Notes under the pieces: model-generated
What the model was told of the DNA's origin: nothing
The model's input: only the letters and a program-made list of their open reading frames with translations
The model's database searches: none
In this document: positions 18,018 to 28,313 of the stretch, one piece after another
How the letters are laid out: each line of letters starts with the position of its first letter
Numbering within the stretch: the first letter of the stretch is position 1
DNA from: Psychrobacter sp. Pi2-52
GTDB lineage: Bacteria > Pseudomonadota > Gammaproteobacteria > Pseudomonadales > Moraxellaceae
Assembly: GCF_904846705.1 (NCBI RefSeq)
Contig: NZ_CAJHBS010000009.1
Span: 44,374-108,373, forward strand
Length of the DNA stretch: 64,000 nucleotides
Direction of reading: 5' to 3'
Translations under genes and position numbers: made by a program

Positions 18018-19286
18018 TTAAAATAAAGCCAACTGCCCAGTACGTTGATCGTTAAACTTGGTCTGCGTTTGAGCCAGTACATACTGACGGAAGTTATCGC
18101 GTGTCAAATGGGCAAGGTGCTCATTTTTGCCAGTGGTTGCGATGAAGTATTTAGCACGGTTGACCGCAGCCCCCATCTTTTTTAGATGGTAGAGCGTCAG
18201 TTGATTGAACTTACGTGCTTTGACGATTTTTTTAGCAGTTTTTGTACCGATACCTGGGATACGTACAATCATCTCATAAGTCGCTGTCTGAATATTGACT
18301 GGGAAATGCTCGCGATGGCGTATTGCCCAAGCAAGTTTTGGATCGCAGTCTAAATCTAAAAACGGCGACTCCGGCTCCACAATCTCATGCGCGCCAAAAC
18401 CATAAAAGCGCATTAACCAATCTGCCTGATACAGACGATTCTCTCGTACCATCGGCACAGGCGTTCCAATCGCAGGCAAACGATTGTCAGAGAGCATAGG
18501 TACATAACCTGAGTAATAGACCCGCTTGAGATCATACGTTTTGTAAAAGTGACTCGACAGCTGAATTACCTGCAAGTCAGTCTCGTTACTTGCACCAACG
18601 ATCATTTGACTGGTCTGACCTGCTGGCGTGAACTTAGGCGCTTTTTTATGAGTCTTTCGGCTTTCACGAATGGTGATAATTTCTTCTTTTACCGTCTCCA
18701 TCGGCGCTTTTAATTGCTCGTGTGATTTTTCTGGTGCAAGTAAAGCCAGTCCTGATTTGGTTGGAATTTCAATATTCACACTCAAGCGATCGGCGTAGAG
18801 TCCTGCTTCGAGCAATAGTTCCTTTGACGCGCCGGGGATCGTCTTTAGATGGATGTACCCATTAAAGCGCTCGCGAGTACGCAGGATTTTGGCAACTTCG
18901 ACCAGTCGCTCCATCGTATAGTCACCACTTTTGAAGATACCAGAGCTGAGAAAGAGACCTTCGATATAATTACGGCGATAAAACTGCATGGTCAAATCGA
19001 CGACTTCTTCCACACTGAACGCGGCGCGTGGCGTGTCATTACTCTTGCGCGAGGTGCAATAAGCGCAATCATAGATGCAATGATTGGTCAAAAGAATTTT
19101 TAGCAAACTGACGCAGCGACCATCTTCGGTATAGCTGTGACAGATACCCGTTGCTGAGGCATCGCCTAGTCCGCCGCCTTGGTTTTTACGAGTACCAGCG
19201 GAGGATGAGCAAGAGACATCATATTTGGCAGCATCGGCCAAGATATTGAGTTTGCCCTGTAATCTTTCATAATTGATGTTTGCCAT
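18018..19286 (-). CDS. Putative DNA modification/repair radical SAM protein (TIGR03916 type)
   Basis: The 422-residue protein has the radical-SAM cluster motif C-x3-C-x2-C at residues 70, 74 and 77 (CIYDCAYCTSR), extra cysteines before it at about 26, 49 and 58, and a helix-hairpin-helix near residue 350 (VRIPGIGTKTAKKIVKARKF) typical of DNA-binding repair proteins. It probably uses SAM-derived radicals on DNA or RNA, but the substrate is not known. It is the first gene of a two-gene unit with the DUF4130 protein. The ribosome site is weak. Confidence 0.88.
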   Translation of the reverse strand: MANINYERLQGKLNILADAAKYDVSCSSSAGTRKNQGGGLGDASATGICHSYTEDGRCVSLLKILLTNHCIYDCAYCTSRKSNDTPRAAFSVEEVVDLTMQFYRRNYIEGLFLSSGIFKSGDYTMERLVEVAKILRTRERFNGYIHLKTIPGASKELLLEAGLYADRLSVNIEIPTKSGLALLAPEKSHEQLKAPMETVKEEIITIRESRKTHKKAPKFTPAGQTSQMIVGASNETDLQVIQLSSHFYKTYDLKRVYYSGYVPMLSDNRLPAIGTPVPMVRENRLYQADWLMRFYGFGAHEIVEPESPFLDLDCDPKLAWAIRHREHFPVNIQTATYEMIVRIPGIGTKTAKKIVKARKFNQLTLYHLKKMGAAVNRAKYFIATTGKNEHLAHLTRDNFRQYVLAQTQTKFNDQRTGQLALF

Positions 19287-19531
19287 AAGTCGGTTATTAC
19301 CAATTAATTGATGAAAGACTATTTTACCAAAATTATCGCTAAGTCATTGTATTAATAGGATAATTATAAAAACAACACGACAAATAGTGTCGTATGATTC
19401 GTGTCTGATATAGTAAACAGTAGTTTGAGGTTTATTTAAAGGCTAAACTCTGTGGCTTAATATATTCACTTTTTAAGGGTAAATATAGATTTTTTCAAAC
19501 ATTCCAAGAAAGGCTCTTTTAGAGGGATTTT

Positions 19532-20083
19532 ATGCTCAAAAAATTTAAAGAAAAATCAGCGTCTCAAAAGTTCGATACGTTTCTAAATGTCTCGTTTATA
19601 TCTTTTTTCATTGCACTCAATTTTTTGGAATGGCAGGGTAGAGGTTTTCCGCAGGAGTTGGAGCTACAATACAGTGAAGGCATTATCACTGATACGGGAT
19701 TTAGTATAGCCTTGCAATCTATCGAAAATCCTAAACAAATAACGCTTTACGGCTGTAGCTATAATGTATTTGGCTTTATTAATACTGGGTCATGTATGGG
19801 TCCTACATACCTTGAACCTAGGCTTGGCAAGTACGCAAGAGTTGGTTGGTACTATCAGCCCAATTTTTTAGGCGTATCGAATAATTTACCGCAATTAGTC
19901 AGCTTAGACATTAGAGAATCAGAGGAAGATCTGCAAATAACTTACGAAGATACCAAAAACCTAATGTTCGATCAAAACATGATAAGAGTGCTCACTACGT
20001 CAATCTTTGGTTTTGGTTTTATCTTTTTTATGACAAAACTTAATAATCTAATTAATCGGCCTATTCTGTATAAAGAAAAATGA
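19532..20083 (+). CDS. Hypothetical membrane protein, two TM segments
   Basis: I do not recognise this 183-residue protein. It has one hydrophobic segment near residues 23-37 (FLNVSFISFFIALNFL) and another near 150-168 (VLTTSIFGFGFIFFMTKL), with about 110 residues between them. The middle part holds two cysteines (LYGCSYN and TGSCMG) that could form a disulfide outside the cytoplasm. The start has GAGGGA seven bases upstream. Base composition is AT-rich compared with its neighbours, which may point to later acquisition. It is a single gene between divergent and convergent neighbours. Confidence 0.6.
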   Translation: MLKKFKEKSASQKFDTFLNVSFISFFIALNFLEWQGRGFPQELELQYSEGIITDTGFSIALQSIENPKQITLYGCSYNVFGFINTGSCMGPTYLEPRLGKYARVGWYYQPNFLGVSNNLPQLVSLDIRESEEDLQITYEDTKNLMFDQNMIRVLTTSIFGFGFIFFMTKLNNLINRPILYKEK

Positions 20084-20186
20084 TCTTCTCTAAAAGCTCA
20101 GCTATTTCTGCCACTGCATCAAGCATTTATATCCTAAGCTTAAAGCAGTGCTTTACCACACTCAAAACCAAGCTGCCGACACAAAT

Positions 20187-20226
20187 AAAGGTCTTGTCGA
20201 CTAGATAGCTAGTCCACAAGACCTTT
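20187..20226. terminator. Bidirectional terminator
   Basis: AAAGGTCTTGTCGACTAG and CTAGTCCACAAGACCTTT form an 18-base stem with one mismatch and a 4-base loop, between the convergent genes ending at 20083 and 20274. Confidence 0.85.
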
Positions 20227-20273
20227 TACATATTCAGATAGCTGTCAAATAATAATGCGCGACAGTTTGATGT

Positions 20274-21167
20274 TTATTGAACCTTGGCACGTATGACCAC
20301 GGTTTTGGCCGCATTGGCATCAAAGTTCACCAAGTTCCATTTCAGACCAGAGTAGTTTTCTTGGACAACCACCGTATTGCCAACCTGCTGAATGGTTTGA
20401 TAGCTGTCTCCGCCAGTGGTGGCAAGCGTCGGCAGAGGACTATTCAACGAGACTAACTGGACGCCACTTGGTAATGAGATCATGGCGTTAATGTCATTAA
20501 CCGGCTGTGCTGTGGTGTTTGTATAAGTGGTGTGATACTCGATTACATCGCCTGGAGCAATATGATTGGCAGGAACGGCAACTTCACGTCCATCAGCATT
20601 TTTTAGAATTTTCATGACTTTGGTGTTGGCATTGACCACGCCAGGCGTGCTAAAGGTAGGAGTCAGTTGCAACGTATCTAACGTGGTCGTCGTTGTCGTT
20701 ACTTGATTGGTCACTGGCTGCTGCATAATCACTGGCGGGGTGACGTTGGTTGCGACAGGTAGTACTTGCGTCACGCTGCTGGCAGGCGTGGTAATCACAT
20801 CTACTTTAGTGACCTTATTGGTAATAGAGTTAGTCACTGGTACGCTAGTAACGGTCGTCGTACCTTGGACAACAGGAGACTGACGCACGACATAGCGTGG
20901 CACAGTGGTCACCTGAGTTACCGCGTACGGCATGCCATCTTGCATGGTGATACCGTTTGGCGTTGCCGTAATCGTAGCAGTTTTGCCATCAGAGTATTGC
21001 TCGACCACGGTGGTGCTACCGCTCGCAGATGAGCTAATAGCAATCTCAGGGGCAGCATTGGCCGATGATGTGGCCAATGCGATACCTGCTAGCAATACAG
21101 ACATAGCTGTATTTTTTGCCATAGTTGTTTTAGCAGTTGATGCTTGAAAACCATCATTCATAATCAT
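20274..21167 (-). CDS. Secreted Val/Thr-rich protein with DUF11-like C-terminal domain
   Basis: The 297-residue protein has a signal peptide (SVLLAGIALATSSANA, with likely cleavage before APEIAI), a low-complexity Thr/Val-rich middle (about residues 60-165, with repeats such as PVVQGTTTVTSVPVTNSITN), and a C-terminal domain of about 100 residues containing HIAPGDVIEYHTTYTNTTAQ and DINAMISLPSGVQLVSLNSP. The last part resembles the DUF11/TIGR01451 conserved repeat found in surface and outer-membrane proteins. It is probably an exported, envelope-associated protein; its function is unknown. GGAG lies six bases before the ATG at 21167. Confidence 0.7.
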   Translation of the reverse strand: MIMNDGFQASTAKTTMAKNTAMSVLLAGIALATSSANAAPEIAISSSASGSTTVVEQYSDGKTATITATPNGITMQDGMPYAVTQVTTVPRYVVRQSPVVQGTTTVTSVPVTNSITNKVTKVDVITTPASSVTQVLPVATNVTPPVIMQQPVTNQVTTTTTTLDTLQLTPTFSTPGVVNANTKVMKILKNADGREVAVPANHIAPGDVIEYHTTYTNTTAQPVNDINAMISLPSGVQLVSLNSPLPTLATTGGDSYQTIQQVGNTVVVQENYSGLKWNLVNFDANAAKTVVIRAKVQ

Positions 21168-21651
21168 AAATATCTCCTCAAAAATAATAGTAAGTAATAC
21201 AACAATAGATAATGCCTAGATAAACAAAACCCCCGCTAAATGACACCAAAAAATATGCCAAATAACGAGGGTAGTAGTGCTGATATTAGCCTATGTATGC
21301 GATCAGACCATCATTATTTTTAGTAAAAGCGCCGCAATACTAACTTGTATAAAAGCTAATCAATCTTAACTATTTCTTATTGAATAGACTGAATACTAAA
21401 GCTGTGGTGTGCTCAAACTCAAATAATTATGCGCCAAAACAAATCATGGATAAAAGCAGCATTGTGTAACCGAAACGGTATAAATGCTATCTATGTGTAG
21501 TACAGCTTTCATCTATGAAATTGAACGGCTAAGTAGTCAATCGCAATCATTGTCATCGAAGCTACTATCTAAAAGTCATTTCTCAAACTGTCTATCTTTG
21601 AGAACATCAAATTTATAGATTAGAACGCAGTGTAGCTATTAAGTGTCGCTA
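21168..21651. other. Intergenic region upstream of the secreted protein and downstream of greA
   Basis: No coding region was found in this 484-base stretch. On the minus strand, CCCTCG (21266-21271) can pair with CGGGGG (21230-21235), followed by TTTTGTTT. That is a possible but long-looped terminator. The part nearest 21168 should contain the promoter of the secreted protein gene; I could not fix its position. Confidence 0.5.
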
Positions 21652-22128
21652 TTAGTCATATATAACTTTCATGACTTCATATTCAACGACGCCCTTTGGC
21701 GTTTCGATGCGCACTTCGTCGCCTTCGAACTTACCAATCAAACCACGAGCGATTGGTGAGTTGACTGAGATTTTACCAGCTTTAAAGTCAGCTTCATCGT
21801 CGCCAACGATTTTGTATTGTTTTTCTTCTTCAGTGTCCATGTTTTCGATCACGACGCTGACGCCAAACACGATACGGCCTTCTTTTGGCAGTGTCGAAGG
21901 ATCGATGACTTGAGCGCCACCAAGTTTGGCTTCGATATCACGAATACGTGCTTCACAAAAACCTTGTTGCTCGCGGGCAGCATGGTATTCAGCATTTTCT
22001 TTCAAATCGCCGTGTTCGCGTGCTTCAGCAATCGATGCTGTGATGCGTGGACGGTCGACACTTTTTAGCTGTTTTAATTCGGCTTCTAGAGCCGCGTGTC
22101 CTTGCGGAGTCATTGGGTAACGTTGCAT
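21652..22128 (-). CDS. greA: Transcription elongation factor GreA
   Basis: GreA rescues backtracked RNA polymerase by stimulating cleavage of the nascent RNA 3' end. The 158-residue length is typical. The N-terminal coiled coil contains [20 protein letters not shown] and the tip residues [15 protein letters not shown], with the conserved Asp and Glu that act in the polymerase active site. The C-terminal FKBP-like domain follows ([16 protein letters not shown]). TAAGGA precedes the ATG by seven bases. It lies downstream of carB on the same strand but behind a terminator. Confidence 0.97.
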   Translation of the reverse strand: MQRYPMTPQGHAALEAELKQLKSVDRPRITASIAEAREHGDLKENAEYHAAREQQGFCEARIRDIEAKLGGAQVIDPSTLPKEGRIVFGVSVVIENMDTEEEKQYKIVGDDEADFKAGKISVNSPIARGLIGKFEGDEVRIETPKGVVEYEVMKVIYD

Positions 22129-22458
22129 GTTTTTTCCTTAAACCAATAACACCACACCACCTCATAATGAGATGGTGTCAGTGTTGTTGCAATGGATATA
22201 AAATATAAAAGAGTGATAATTAAGACGATGTAATGAATAAGTTGGCTATCATTTATGAGTGTATATCATCTCAATTCAAGCATAGGCGCACTTAAGCTTA
22301 CGTAATAAAAAGCATAGTCGCAATTTAGCCACTATGCTTTTTAGGTCTATCACGGTAAAGGTATCGTTCCTCAAGCATGGTTGGCTATATTTAAAGCAAA
22401 CAACGATACTTGAGTGAGCTTTTAGGCAAGCCTAACGGTTATGCTTAATCTACTGAAA
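22129..22458 (-). other. Intergenic region between carB and greA
   Basis: This 330-base spacer holds the carB terminator at 22307-22342 and the presumed greA promoter between it and 22129. Nothing else was supported. Confidence 0.6.
22307..22342 (-). terminator. Terminator after carB
   Basis: AAAAAGCATAGT (22307-22318) and ACTATGCTTTTT (22331-22342) form a perfect 12-bp stem with T-runs on both strands. It lies downstream of carB on the minus strand. Confidence 0.8.
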
Positions 22459-25400
22459 TTATTCAGCCACGTCAATAGACTTTGCTTGCTCATGCAAATC
22501 TTGTAACTTATAGACATCAAATGGTAAGTCAATCGCGTAAGATTTGCAGACGGCATCAGCGGCACCTAACGTGGTGACGTAGAATACTTTGCCCTGTAGC
22601 GCACTGCGGCGAATAGAGAACGAATCCTCTTGAGCTTGCTTACCTTCAGTCGTATTGATGATAAGGTCGATTTTGCCGTTTTTCAAGGCATCAACGATAT
22701 GCGGGCGACCTTCAGTGACCTTGTTGATTTGCTGACTTTCGATACCAGCGTCGCTCAATACTTTTTGCGTACCAGTGGTCGAGACAATCTTAAAGCCAAA
22801 GTCTGCAAGCTGACGAGCAATCGGAGCGATTTGCGCTTTGTCACTGTCACGAACTGAGATAAAGACGGTTTTTGTCTCGCCTTCAGTCGGTAGACCTGGC
22901 AGACGCTCGTTACTACCGATAATGGCCTTGTAGAATGCTTCGCCAAAGGTTTTGCCCACGCCCATAACTTCGCCCGTTGATTTCATCTCAGGACTCAAGA
23001 TTGGGTCAACACCTGGGAACTTAGCAAATGGGAATACCGCTTCTTTGACCGCATAGAATGCTGGGACAATCTCAGTGGTAAAGCCTTGATCTTTAAGCGA
23101 AGTACCAGCCATACAGCGAGCAGCAACCTGTGCTAAAGAAGTACCGATACACTTAGAGACAAACGGTACTGTACGTGCAGCACGTGGGTTCACTTCTAGG
23201 ATATATACAGTTTCGCCTTTTACTGCGAACTGTACGTTCATTAGACCGATAACGCCTAGCTCTTTTGCCATAGCAACTGTCTGTGCGCGCATCACGTCAC
23301 ATAGCTCTTTAGATAGCGAGTATGGTGGTAGTGAGCATGCTGAGTCACCTGAGTGGACGCCAGCCTGTTCGATATGTTGCATGATACCGCCGATGACGAC
23401 ATCAGTACCATCGCATACACAGTCTACGTCGACTTCGATAGCATCATCTAAGAAGCGATCTAGTAGAACAGGGGCTTCATTCGATGCTTGTACCGCAGTA
23501 CGTAGATAGTGTCTTAGCTCGTCTTCGTTATAGACGATTTCCATCGCGCGGCCACCTAATACATAAGATGGACGTACAACCAATGGATAGCCTACGTCTT
23601 TTGCTTTAACCAAGCCATCTTCCAAGCTGGTTGCTAGTGCGTTTGACGGCTGTACTAGGTTTAGTTGCTGAATCATATGCTGGAAACGCTCACGGTCTTC
23701 GGCACGGTCGATTGCATCTGGGCTAGTACCGATGATTTTAACGCCTGCTGACTCTAGTGCACGAGCAAGTTTCAATGGTGTTTGACCACCGAACTGGACG
23801 ATCACGCCATCTGGATTTTCGATACGAACGATCTCTAGCACGTCTTCTAACGTGATTGGCTCAAAGTATAGACGGTCAGAAGTGTCATAATCGGTTGAAA
23901 CCGTTTCAGGGTTACAGTTAACCATGATGGTCTCGTAACCATCTTCACGCATGGCGAGCGCTGCGTGTACACAGCAGTAATCAAACTCAATACCTTGGCC
24001 GATACGGTTAGGACCACCACCGATAACCATAATTTTCTTTTTGTCTGTTGGGTTTGCTTCACATTCGCTATCGTACGTCGAGTACATATAGGCCGTGCTA
24101 GTAGCAAACTCTGCTGCACAGGTATCGACACGCTTATAGACTGGATAGACGTTTAGATCCCAACGCTTTTTGCGAAGTTGCTTTTGTGAGATACCAAGCA
24201 ATTTAGCCAAACGCAAATCTGATAAACCTTTACGTTTAAAGCTACGTAGATTTTTCTCGTTCAAGCCGCCAAAACCAAGTGATTTTACGGTAGCTTCTGT
24301 TTTGACGATGTCTTCTATCTGCACCAAGAACCATGGGTCAATCTTAGTAAAGTTAAACACTTCATCGACACTCATACCGACGCGGAAGGCATCAGCAACG
24401 TAGTAGATACGCTCAGGTGTTGGAATGGTTAGGCGGTTGATGATTTCGCTACGTGCTTTTTCGGCGCTTACTTTTGATAAGTCAATTTGCTCATCGAAAC
24501 CATCCGCACCTGTTTCCATGCCGCGCAATGATTTTTGCATAGACTCTTGGAAGTTACGACCGATTGCCATCACTTCACCGACCGATTTCATCTGAGTCGA
24601 TAGGATGTTGTCTGCTTGTGGGAATTTTTCGAAGTTAAAACGAGGTATTTTAGTCACGACATAATCAAGCGCAGGCTCAAAGCTGGCCGGCGTTTTGCCA
24701 CCAGTGATGTCATTTTGCAATTCATCTAGCGTATAACCAATTGCCAGTTTCGCTGCGATTTTGGCAATCGGGAAACCAGTGGCTTTTGAGGCTAGGGCAG
24801 ACGAGCGTGATACGCGTGGGTTCATCTCGATGACGACCATGCGACCAGTGTCAGGGTTGATACCGAACTGTACGTTTGAGCCGCCTGTTTCAACACCGAT
24901 CTCACGCAGTACTGCTAATGACGCATTACGCATGATTTGGTATTCTTTGTCGGTCAAGGTCTGTGCTGGTGCGACGGTGATTGAGTCGCCTGTATGCACG
25001 CCCATTGGATCAAAGTTTTCGATGGCACAAATGATGATGCAGTTGTCGTTTTTGTCACGAACCACTTCCATCTCGTATTCTTTCCAACCAATCAATGATT
25101 CATCGATAAGTAATTGATGGTTTGGAGACAAGTCAAAACCGCGCTCGCAGATTTCAATGAACTCATCGCGGTTATAGGCGATACCGCCGCCTGAGCCACC
25201 CATGGTGAATGATGGACGAATGATACATGGATAGCCCATTTTTTCTTGAGTAGCAAAGGCTTCTTCCATGGTTTCAGCCGTTTCAGCGCGAGGGCACTCA
25301 AGGCCGATACGCTTCATAGCTTTATCAAACAAGTTGCGGTCTTCTGCCATCTCGATTGAGTCTTTGGTCGCGCCAATTAACTCGCAGTTATACTTGGTCA

Positions 25401-25722
25401 ATACACCGTGCTTATCTAGCTCTAGCGCACAGTTTAGTGCTGTCTGTCCGCCCATCGTTGGCAAGATTGCATCTGGACGCTCTTTGGCAATGATTTGCTC
25501 AACGGTTTGCCAAGTAATCGGCTCGATATAGGTCGCGTCAGCCATGACAGGGTCAGTCATGATGGTCGCAGGGTTTGAGTTGACCAAGATGACACGGTAG
25601 CCTTCTTCTTTTAGTGCTTTACACGCCTGTGCGCCTGAATAGTCAAACTCACATGCTTGGCCGATGACGATAGGGCCTGCGCCAATGATAAGAATGCTTT
25701 TTATGTCGGTACGTTTTGGCAT
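22459..25722 (-). CDS. carB: Carbamoyl-phosphate synthase large subunit
   Basis: CarB makes carbamoyl phosphate from bicarbonate, ATP and ammonia channelled from CarA, feeding arginine and pyrimidine synthesis. The 1087-residue protein shows both ATP-grasp halves: [20 protein letters not shown] at about 13-32 and [20 protein letters not shown] near 570. Paired ATP-binding loops follow ([30 protein letters not shown]), then the C-terminal allosteric MGS-like domain from about residue 945. Length fits the family. It lies 152 bases after carA on the same strand. The ATG is preceded by AAGG. Confidence 0.98.
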   Translation of the reverse strand: MPKRTDIKSILIIGAGPIVIGQACEFDYSGAQACKALKEEGYRVILVNSNPATIMTDPVMADATYIEPITWQTVEQIIAKERPDAILPTMGGQTALNCALELDKHGVLTKYNCELIGATKDSIEMAEDRNLFDKAMKRIGLECPRAETAETMEEAFATQEKMGYPCIIRPSFTMGGSGGGIAYNRDEFIEICERGFDLSPNHQLLIDESLIGWKEYEMEVVRDKNDNCIIICAIENFDPMGVHTGDSITVAPAQTLTDKEYQIMRNASLAVLREIGVETGGSNVQFGINPDTGRMVVIEMNPRVSRSSALASKATGFPIAKIAAKLAIGYTLDELQNDITGGKTPASFEPALDYVVTKIPRFNFEKFPQADNILSTQMKSVGEVMAIGRNFQESMQKSLRGMETGADGFDEQIDLSKVSAEKARSEIINRLTIPTPERIYYVADAFRVGMSVDEVFNFTKIDPWFLVQIEDIVKTEATVKSLGFGGLNEKNLRSFKRKGLSDLRLAKLLGISQKQLRKKRWDLNVYPVYKRVDTCAAEFATSTAYMYSTYDSECEANPTDKKKIMVIGGGPNRIGQGIEFDYCCVHAALAMREDGYETIMVNCNPETVSTDYDTSDRLYFEPITLEDVLEIVRIENPDGVIVQFGGQTPLKLARALESAGVKIIGTSPDAIDRAEDRERFQHMIQQLNLVQPSNALATSLEDGLVKAKDVGYPLVVRPSYVLGGRAMEIVYNEDELRHYLRTAVQASNEAPVLLDRFLDDAIEVDVDCVCDGTDVVIGGIMQHIEQAGVHSGDSACSLPPYSLSKELCDVMRAQTVAMAKELGVIGLMNVQFAVKGETVYILEVNPRAARTVPFVSKCIGTSLAQVAARCMAGTSLKDQGFTTEIVPAFYAVKEAVFPFAKFPGVDPILSPEMKSTGEVMGVGKTFGEAFYKAIIGSNERLPGLPTEGETKTVFISVRDSDKAQIAPIARQLADFGFKIVSTTGTQKVLSDAGIESQQINKVTEGRPHIVDALKNGKIDLIINTTEGKQAQEDSFSIRRSALQGKVFYVTTLGAADAVCKSYAIDLPFDVYKLQDLHEQAKSIDVAE

Positions 25723-25874
25723 AGTTAGAGCTACCTTCGTTTGGGTGATAATTTGAGTAATCTTTATTTTTGATAACGCTCATGGCGTTTTATGCTTGCA
25801 GTGCTTATTTAATGCCGCTTGAACCGCTATGGACGATTCAAGCGTTTACTTATTATGTAGTTATAATCAACCGT

Positions 25875-27116
25875 TTACGCTTGGGCAGTTTTAGACTGTG
25901 CCATCATATCCGCAAACTTATCAAACAATGGTGCGCAGTCATGTGGACCAGGGCTGGCTTCTGGGTGACCTTGGAAGCTAAAGACTGGCTTATCGGTCAG
26001 CTCGATACCTTGGTTGGTACCATCGAATAATGAGCGATGAGTAGATTTAACGTTGTCAGGTAGCGTGTCTTCATCAACCGCAAAACCATGGTTCTGACTG
26101 GTAATCATAACCGTGCCAGTCGCTAGATCTTGTACTGGATGGTTGGCACCATGATGGCCAGTTTTCATCTTGATGGTGTTTGCACCGCTGGCAAGACCAA
26201 TCAGCTGATGACCTAAGCAGATGCCAAACGTTGGCACGTCAGTTTGCTCAATGATGTGGCGTACCGCATCGATAGCGTAATCACAAGCTGCAGGATCACC
26301 AGGGCCGTTTGATAAGAAGATGCCATCTGGGTTCATTGCTAGCACATCTGCGATGGGGGTCTGTGCTGGTACAACCGTTACGTGACAACCGCGGTCGACG
26401 AGCATGCGTAGGATGTTGGTTTTGCTACCGAAGTCATAAGCGACGACGTTGTATTTAGAATCGATGTGAGTGCCGAGTTGCTTAAAGAAGCCGCCAGTAC
26501 CGCTATCATGACTACCAGGGATATCACGGTTGAGTAGGGTGTCTGATAAATCCCAGGTACCCGCTGTCCACTCGAAGTTCTCTTTAGTACAGCATTCTTT
26601 TGCCAAGTCCATGCCCTTTAGACCTGCAAAACCTTTTGCTAACTCAATCGCTTTTTGCTCATCATCGCTGCTGATAGTCTCGCCGTTTGAGGCAGTCATG
26701 ATACAGCCGTTCTGTGCACCTTTATCACGTAATAGACGTGTTAGCTGACGCGTATCAATTTCAGCGATAGCCACTGTCTCATTACGCTGTAGATAGTCGC
26801 TGAGTGACTCTGAGTTACGGAAGTTAGAAGTTGCCATGGTGGCATCACGGATGATAAGACCGTCTGCCCATACTTTGTGACCGTTGCCAGATTCTGTGTC
26901 CTCGCTATTAGTGCCTGTATTACCGATATGAGGGTAAGTCAAAGTCACCAGCTGGCGGGCATAACTTGGATCGGTTAGGATTTCTTGATACCCTGTCATG
27001 GCTGTGTTAAATACCACTTCACCAATACGATGACCTAGGCTGCCGATACTGACACCGCGAAAGATTGTACCGTCTGCTAGTGCCAAAATTGCTTGTATTT
27101 CTGCCGATGAATTCAA
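25875..27116 (-). CDS. carA: Carbamoyl-phosphate synthase small (glutaminase) subunit
   Basis: CarA hydrolyses glutamine and passes ammonia to CarB. The 413-residue protein has the N-terminal CarA domain ([20 protein letters not shown]) and a class I glutamine amidotransferase domain with the nucleophile Cys in [17 protein letters not shown] and the His/Glu pair in [13 protein letters not shown]. The start is a TTG at 27116: GGAGG lies six bases upstream, there is no nearby ATG, and the family sequence begins close to this point. An insertion of about 30 residues around 190-215 ([19 protein letters not shown]) is longer than in enteric CarA. Confidence 0.96.
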   Translation of the reverse strand: MNSSAEIQAILALADGTIFRGVSIGSLGHRIGEVVFNTAMTGYQEILTDPSYARQLVTLTYPHIGNTGTNSEDTESGNGHKVWADGLIIRDATMATSNFRNSESLSDYLQRNETVAIAEIDTRQLTRLLRDKGAQNGCIMTASNGETISSDDEQKAIELAKGFAGLKGMDLAKECCTKENFEWTAGTWDLSDTLLNRDIPGSHDSGTGGFFKQLGTHIDSKYNVVAYDFGSKTNILRMLVDRGCHVTVVPAQTPIADVLAMNPDGIFLSNGPGDPAACDYAIDAVRHIIEQTDVPTFGICLGHQLIGLASGANTIKMKTGHHGANHPVQDLATGTVMITSQNHGFAVDEDTLPDNVKSTHRSLFDGTNQGIELTDKPVFSFQGHPEASPGPHDCAPLFDKFADMMAQSKTAQA

Positions 27117-27618
27117 GGATTGCCTCCGCTGTTATTGGTGAGTGCCATCATGTTTTGTTGGTCTAAAATTGCTCCGTATCCTTTTATTTACGGCATTTGA
27201 CTGTTGTCATATAAAAGTAAAAAAAGGGCGATACACAAAAATTTTCCACAAAAAAGCGAGAAGACATTATTGATGAAAACTACAAAACCCACTAGATAGT
27301 GAATAGGTAACTTGCATCATGTCCGCTCGCTTAGGCACAGATTTTGCGTATTATATACAAAATAGACGGTTATAGCTAGCCGATTTACTGGATTAATAGT
27401 CATTTCATGGCTAATAATGAGGTCTTTATAAAGATATTGACTTTATAAAATAGCCTAAGCAGGAACTGACTACTTTCTCTTTTATAAAAATCGACATCGA
27501 GCGTGTATTAATAGCGCTGGATTTTCGCAGTTGGCTTTGCCACAATGGACAGCGCAGCGCTAGACCCAATTTTTATGGTCGTTTGTTATAACAATAATGA
27601 AGATGACAAGGAGTCGTT
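27117..27618. other. Divergent intergenic region carA / carbonic anhydrase
   Basis: This 502-base spacer should hold both divergent promoters. The only structure I could support is an inverted repeat, TAGCGCTG (27512-27519) with CAGCGCTA (27555-27562), close to the carbonic anhydrase gene. No leader ORF with the features of a pyrimidine attenuator could be confirmed. Confidence 0.5.
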
Positions 27619-28155
27619 ATGATTTATCAGTATTTAGACAAAACCCCTGAGTTTGCTGCACCGTTCAATGGCTGGGTAGCAGATTCAGCGCAAGTGATGG
27701 GCGATGTATATTTAGGCCATCAAGCCAATATTTGGTTCGGTGCAGTGATACGCGGTGACAACGATCGTATCCATATCGGTGACTATAGTAATGTCCAAGA
27801 AAACAGCGTGATTCATACCGATGCAGGTGTCAAGGTGACCATTGGTAACTACGTGACTATCGGTCATCTGGCTATGCTACATGGCTGTGAAGTCGGTGAT
27901 AACAGCCTAATAGGTATTGGCGCTGTGGTACTTAATAATGTCAAAATTGGTAAAAACTGTTTGATAGGGGCAAAAGCCTTGATTACTGAAGGTCAAGTTA
28001 TTCCTGATAACTCGCTAGTGATGGGCGCGCCTGCAAAAGTGGTCAAGACGCTGACAGATGAGCAAGCAGCGATGCTAAAAATGTCAGCGCTACATTATGC
28101 TGAGCGTTGCCAGAAATTTAAAACAGGCTTAACAGAAATAGCGATGCCTGACTAA
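27619..28155 (+). CDS. Gamma carbonic anhydrase family protein
   Basis: The 178-residue protein is a left-handed beta-helix built of hexapeptide repeats (VYLGHQANIWFGAVIRGDND and following). It has the three metal-ligand histidines expected in the family, in ENSVIHTD and GHLAMLHGC, and a C-terminal helix. It resembles YrdA/CaiE-type proteins, which bind zinc or iron; whether this one has carbonic anhydrase activity cannot be told from sequence. AAGGAG lies six bases before the ATG. Confidence 0.9.
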   Translation: MIYQYLDKTPEFAAPFNGWVADSAQVMGDVYLGHQANIWFGAVIRGDNDRIHIGDYSNVQENSVIHTDAGVKVTIGNYVTIGHLAMLHGCEVGDNSLIGIGAVVLNNVKIGKNCLIGAKALITEGQVIPDNSLVMGAPAKVVKTLTDEQAAMLKMSALHYAERCQKFKTGLTEIAMPD

Positions 28156-28313
28156 AGGTAAATAGTCTAAGCAATTCTAAAGAGGTAAATTACAAGGTAC
28201 AGGCTTATTTCATTTACATGCTGTTTAGGTGATGAGCTCAGCCTGAATAGATAAATGTACCCAATTTTATTAAACGATTCATATTTTTTCGCAACCAACG
28301 ATAAGGTCTCACC

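Noticed and set aside
25816..25844. CGCTTGAA/TTCAAGCG repeat between carA and carB as a terminator
   Set aside because: Short arms, a 13-base loop and no T-run; carA and carB are expected to be co-transcribed.
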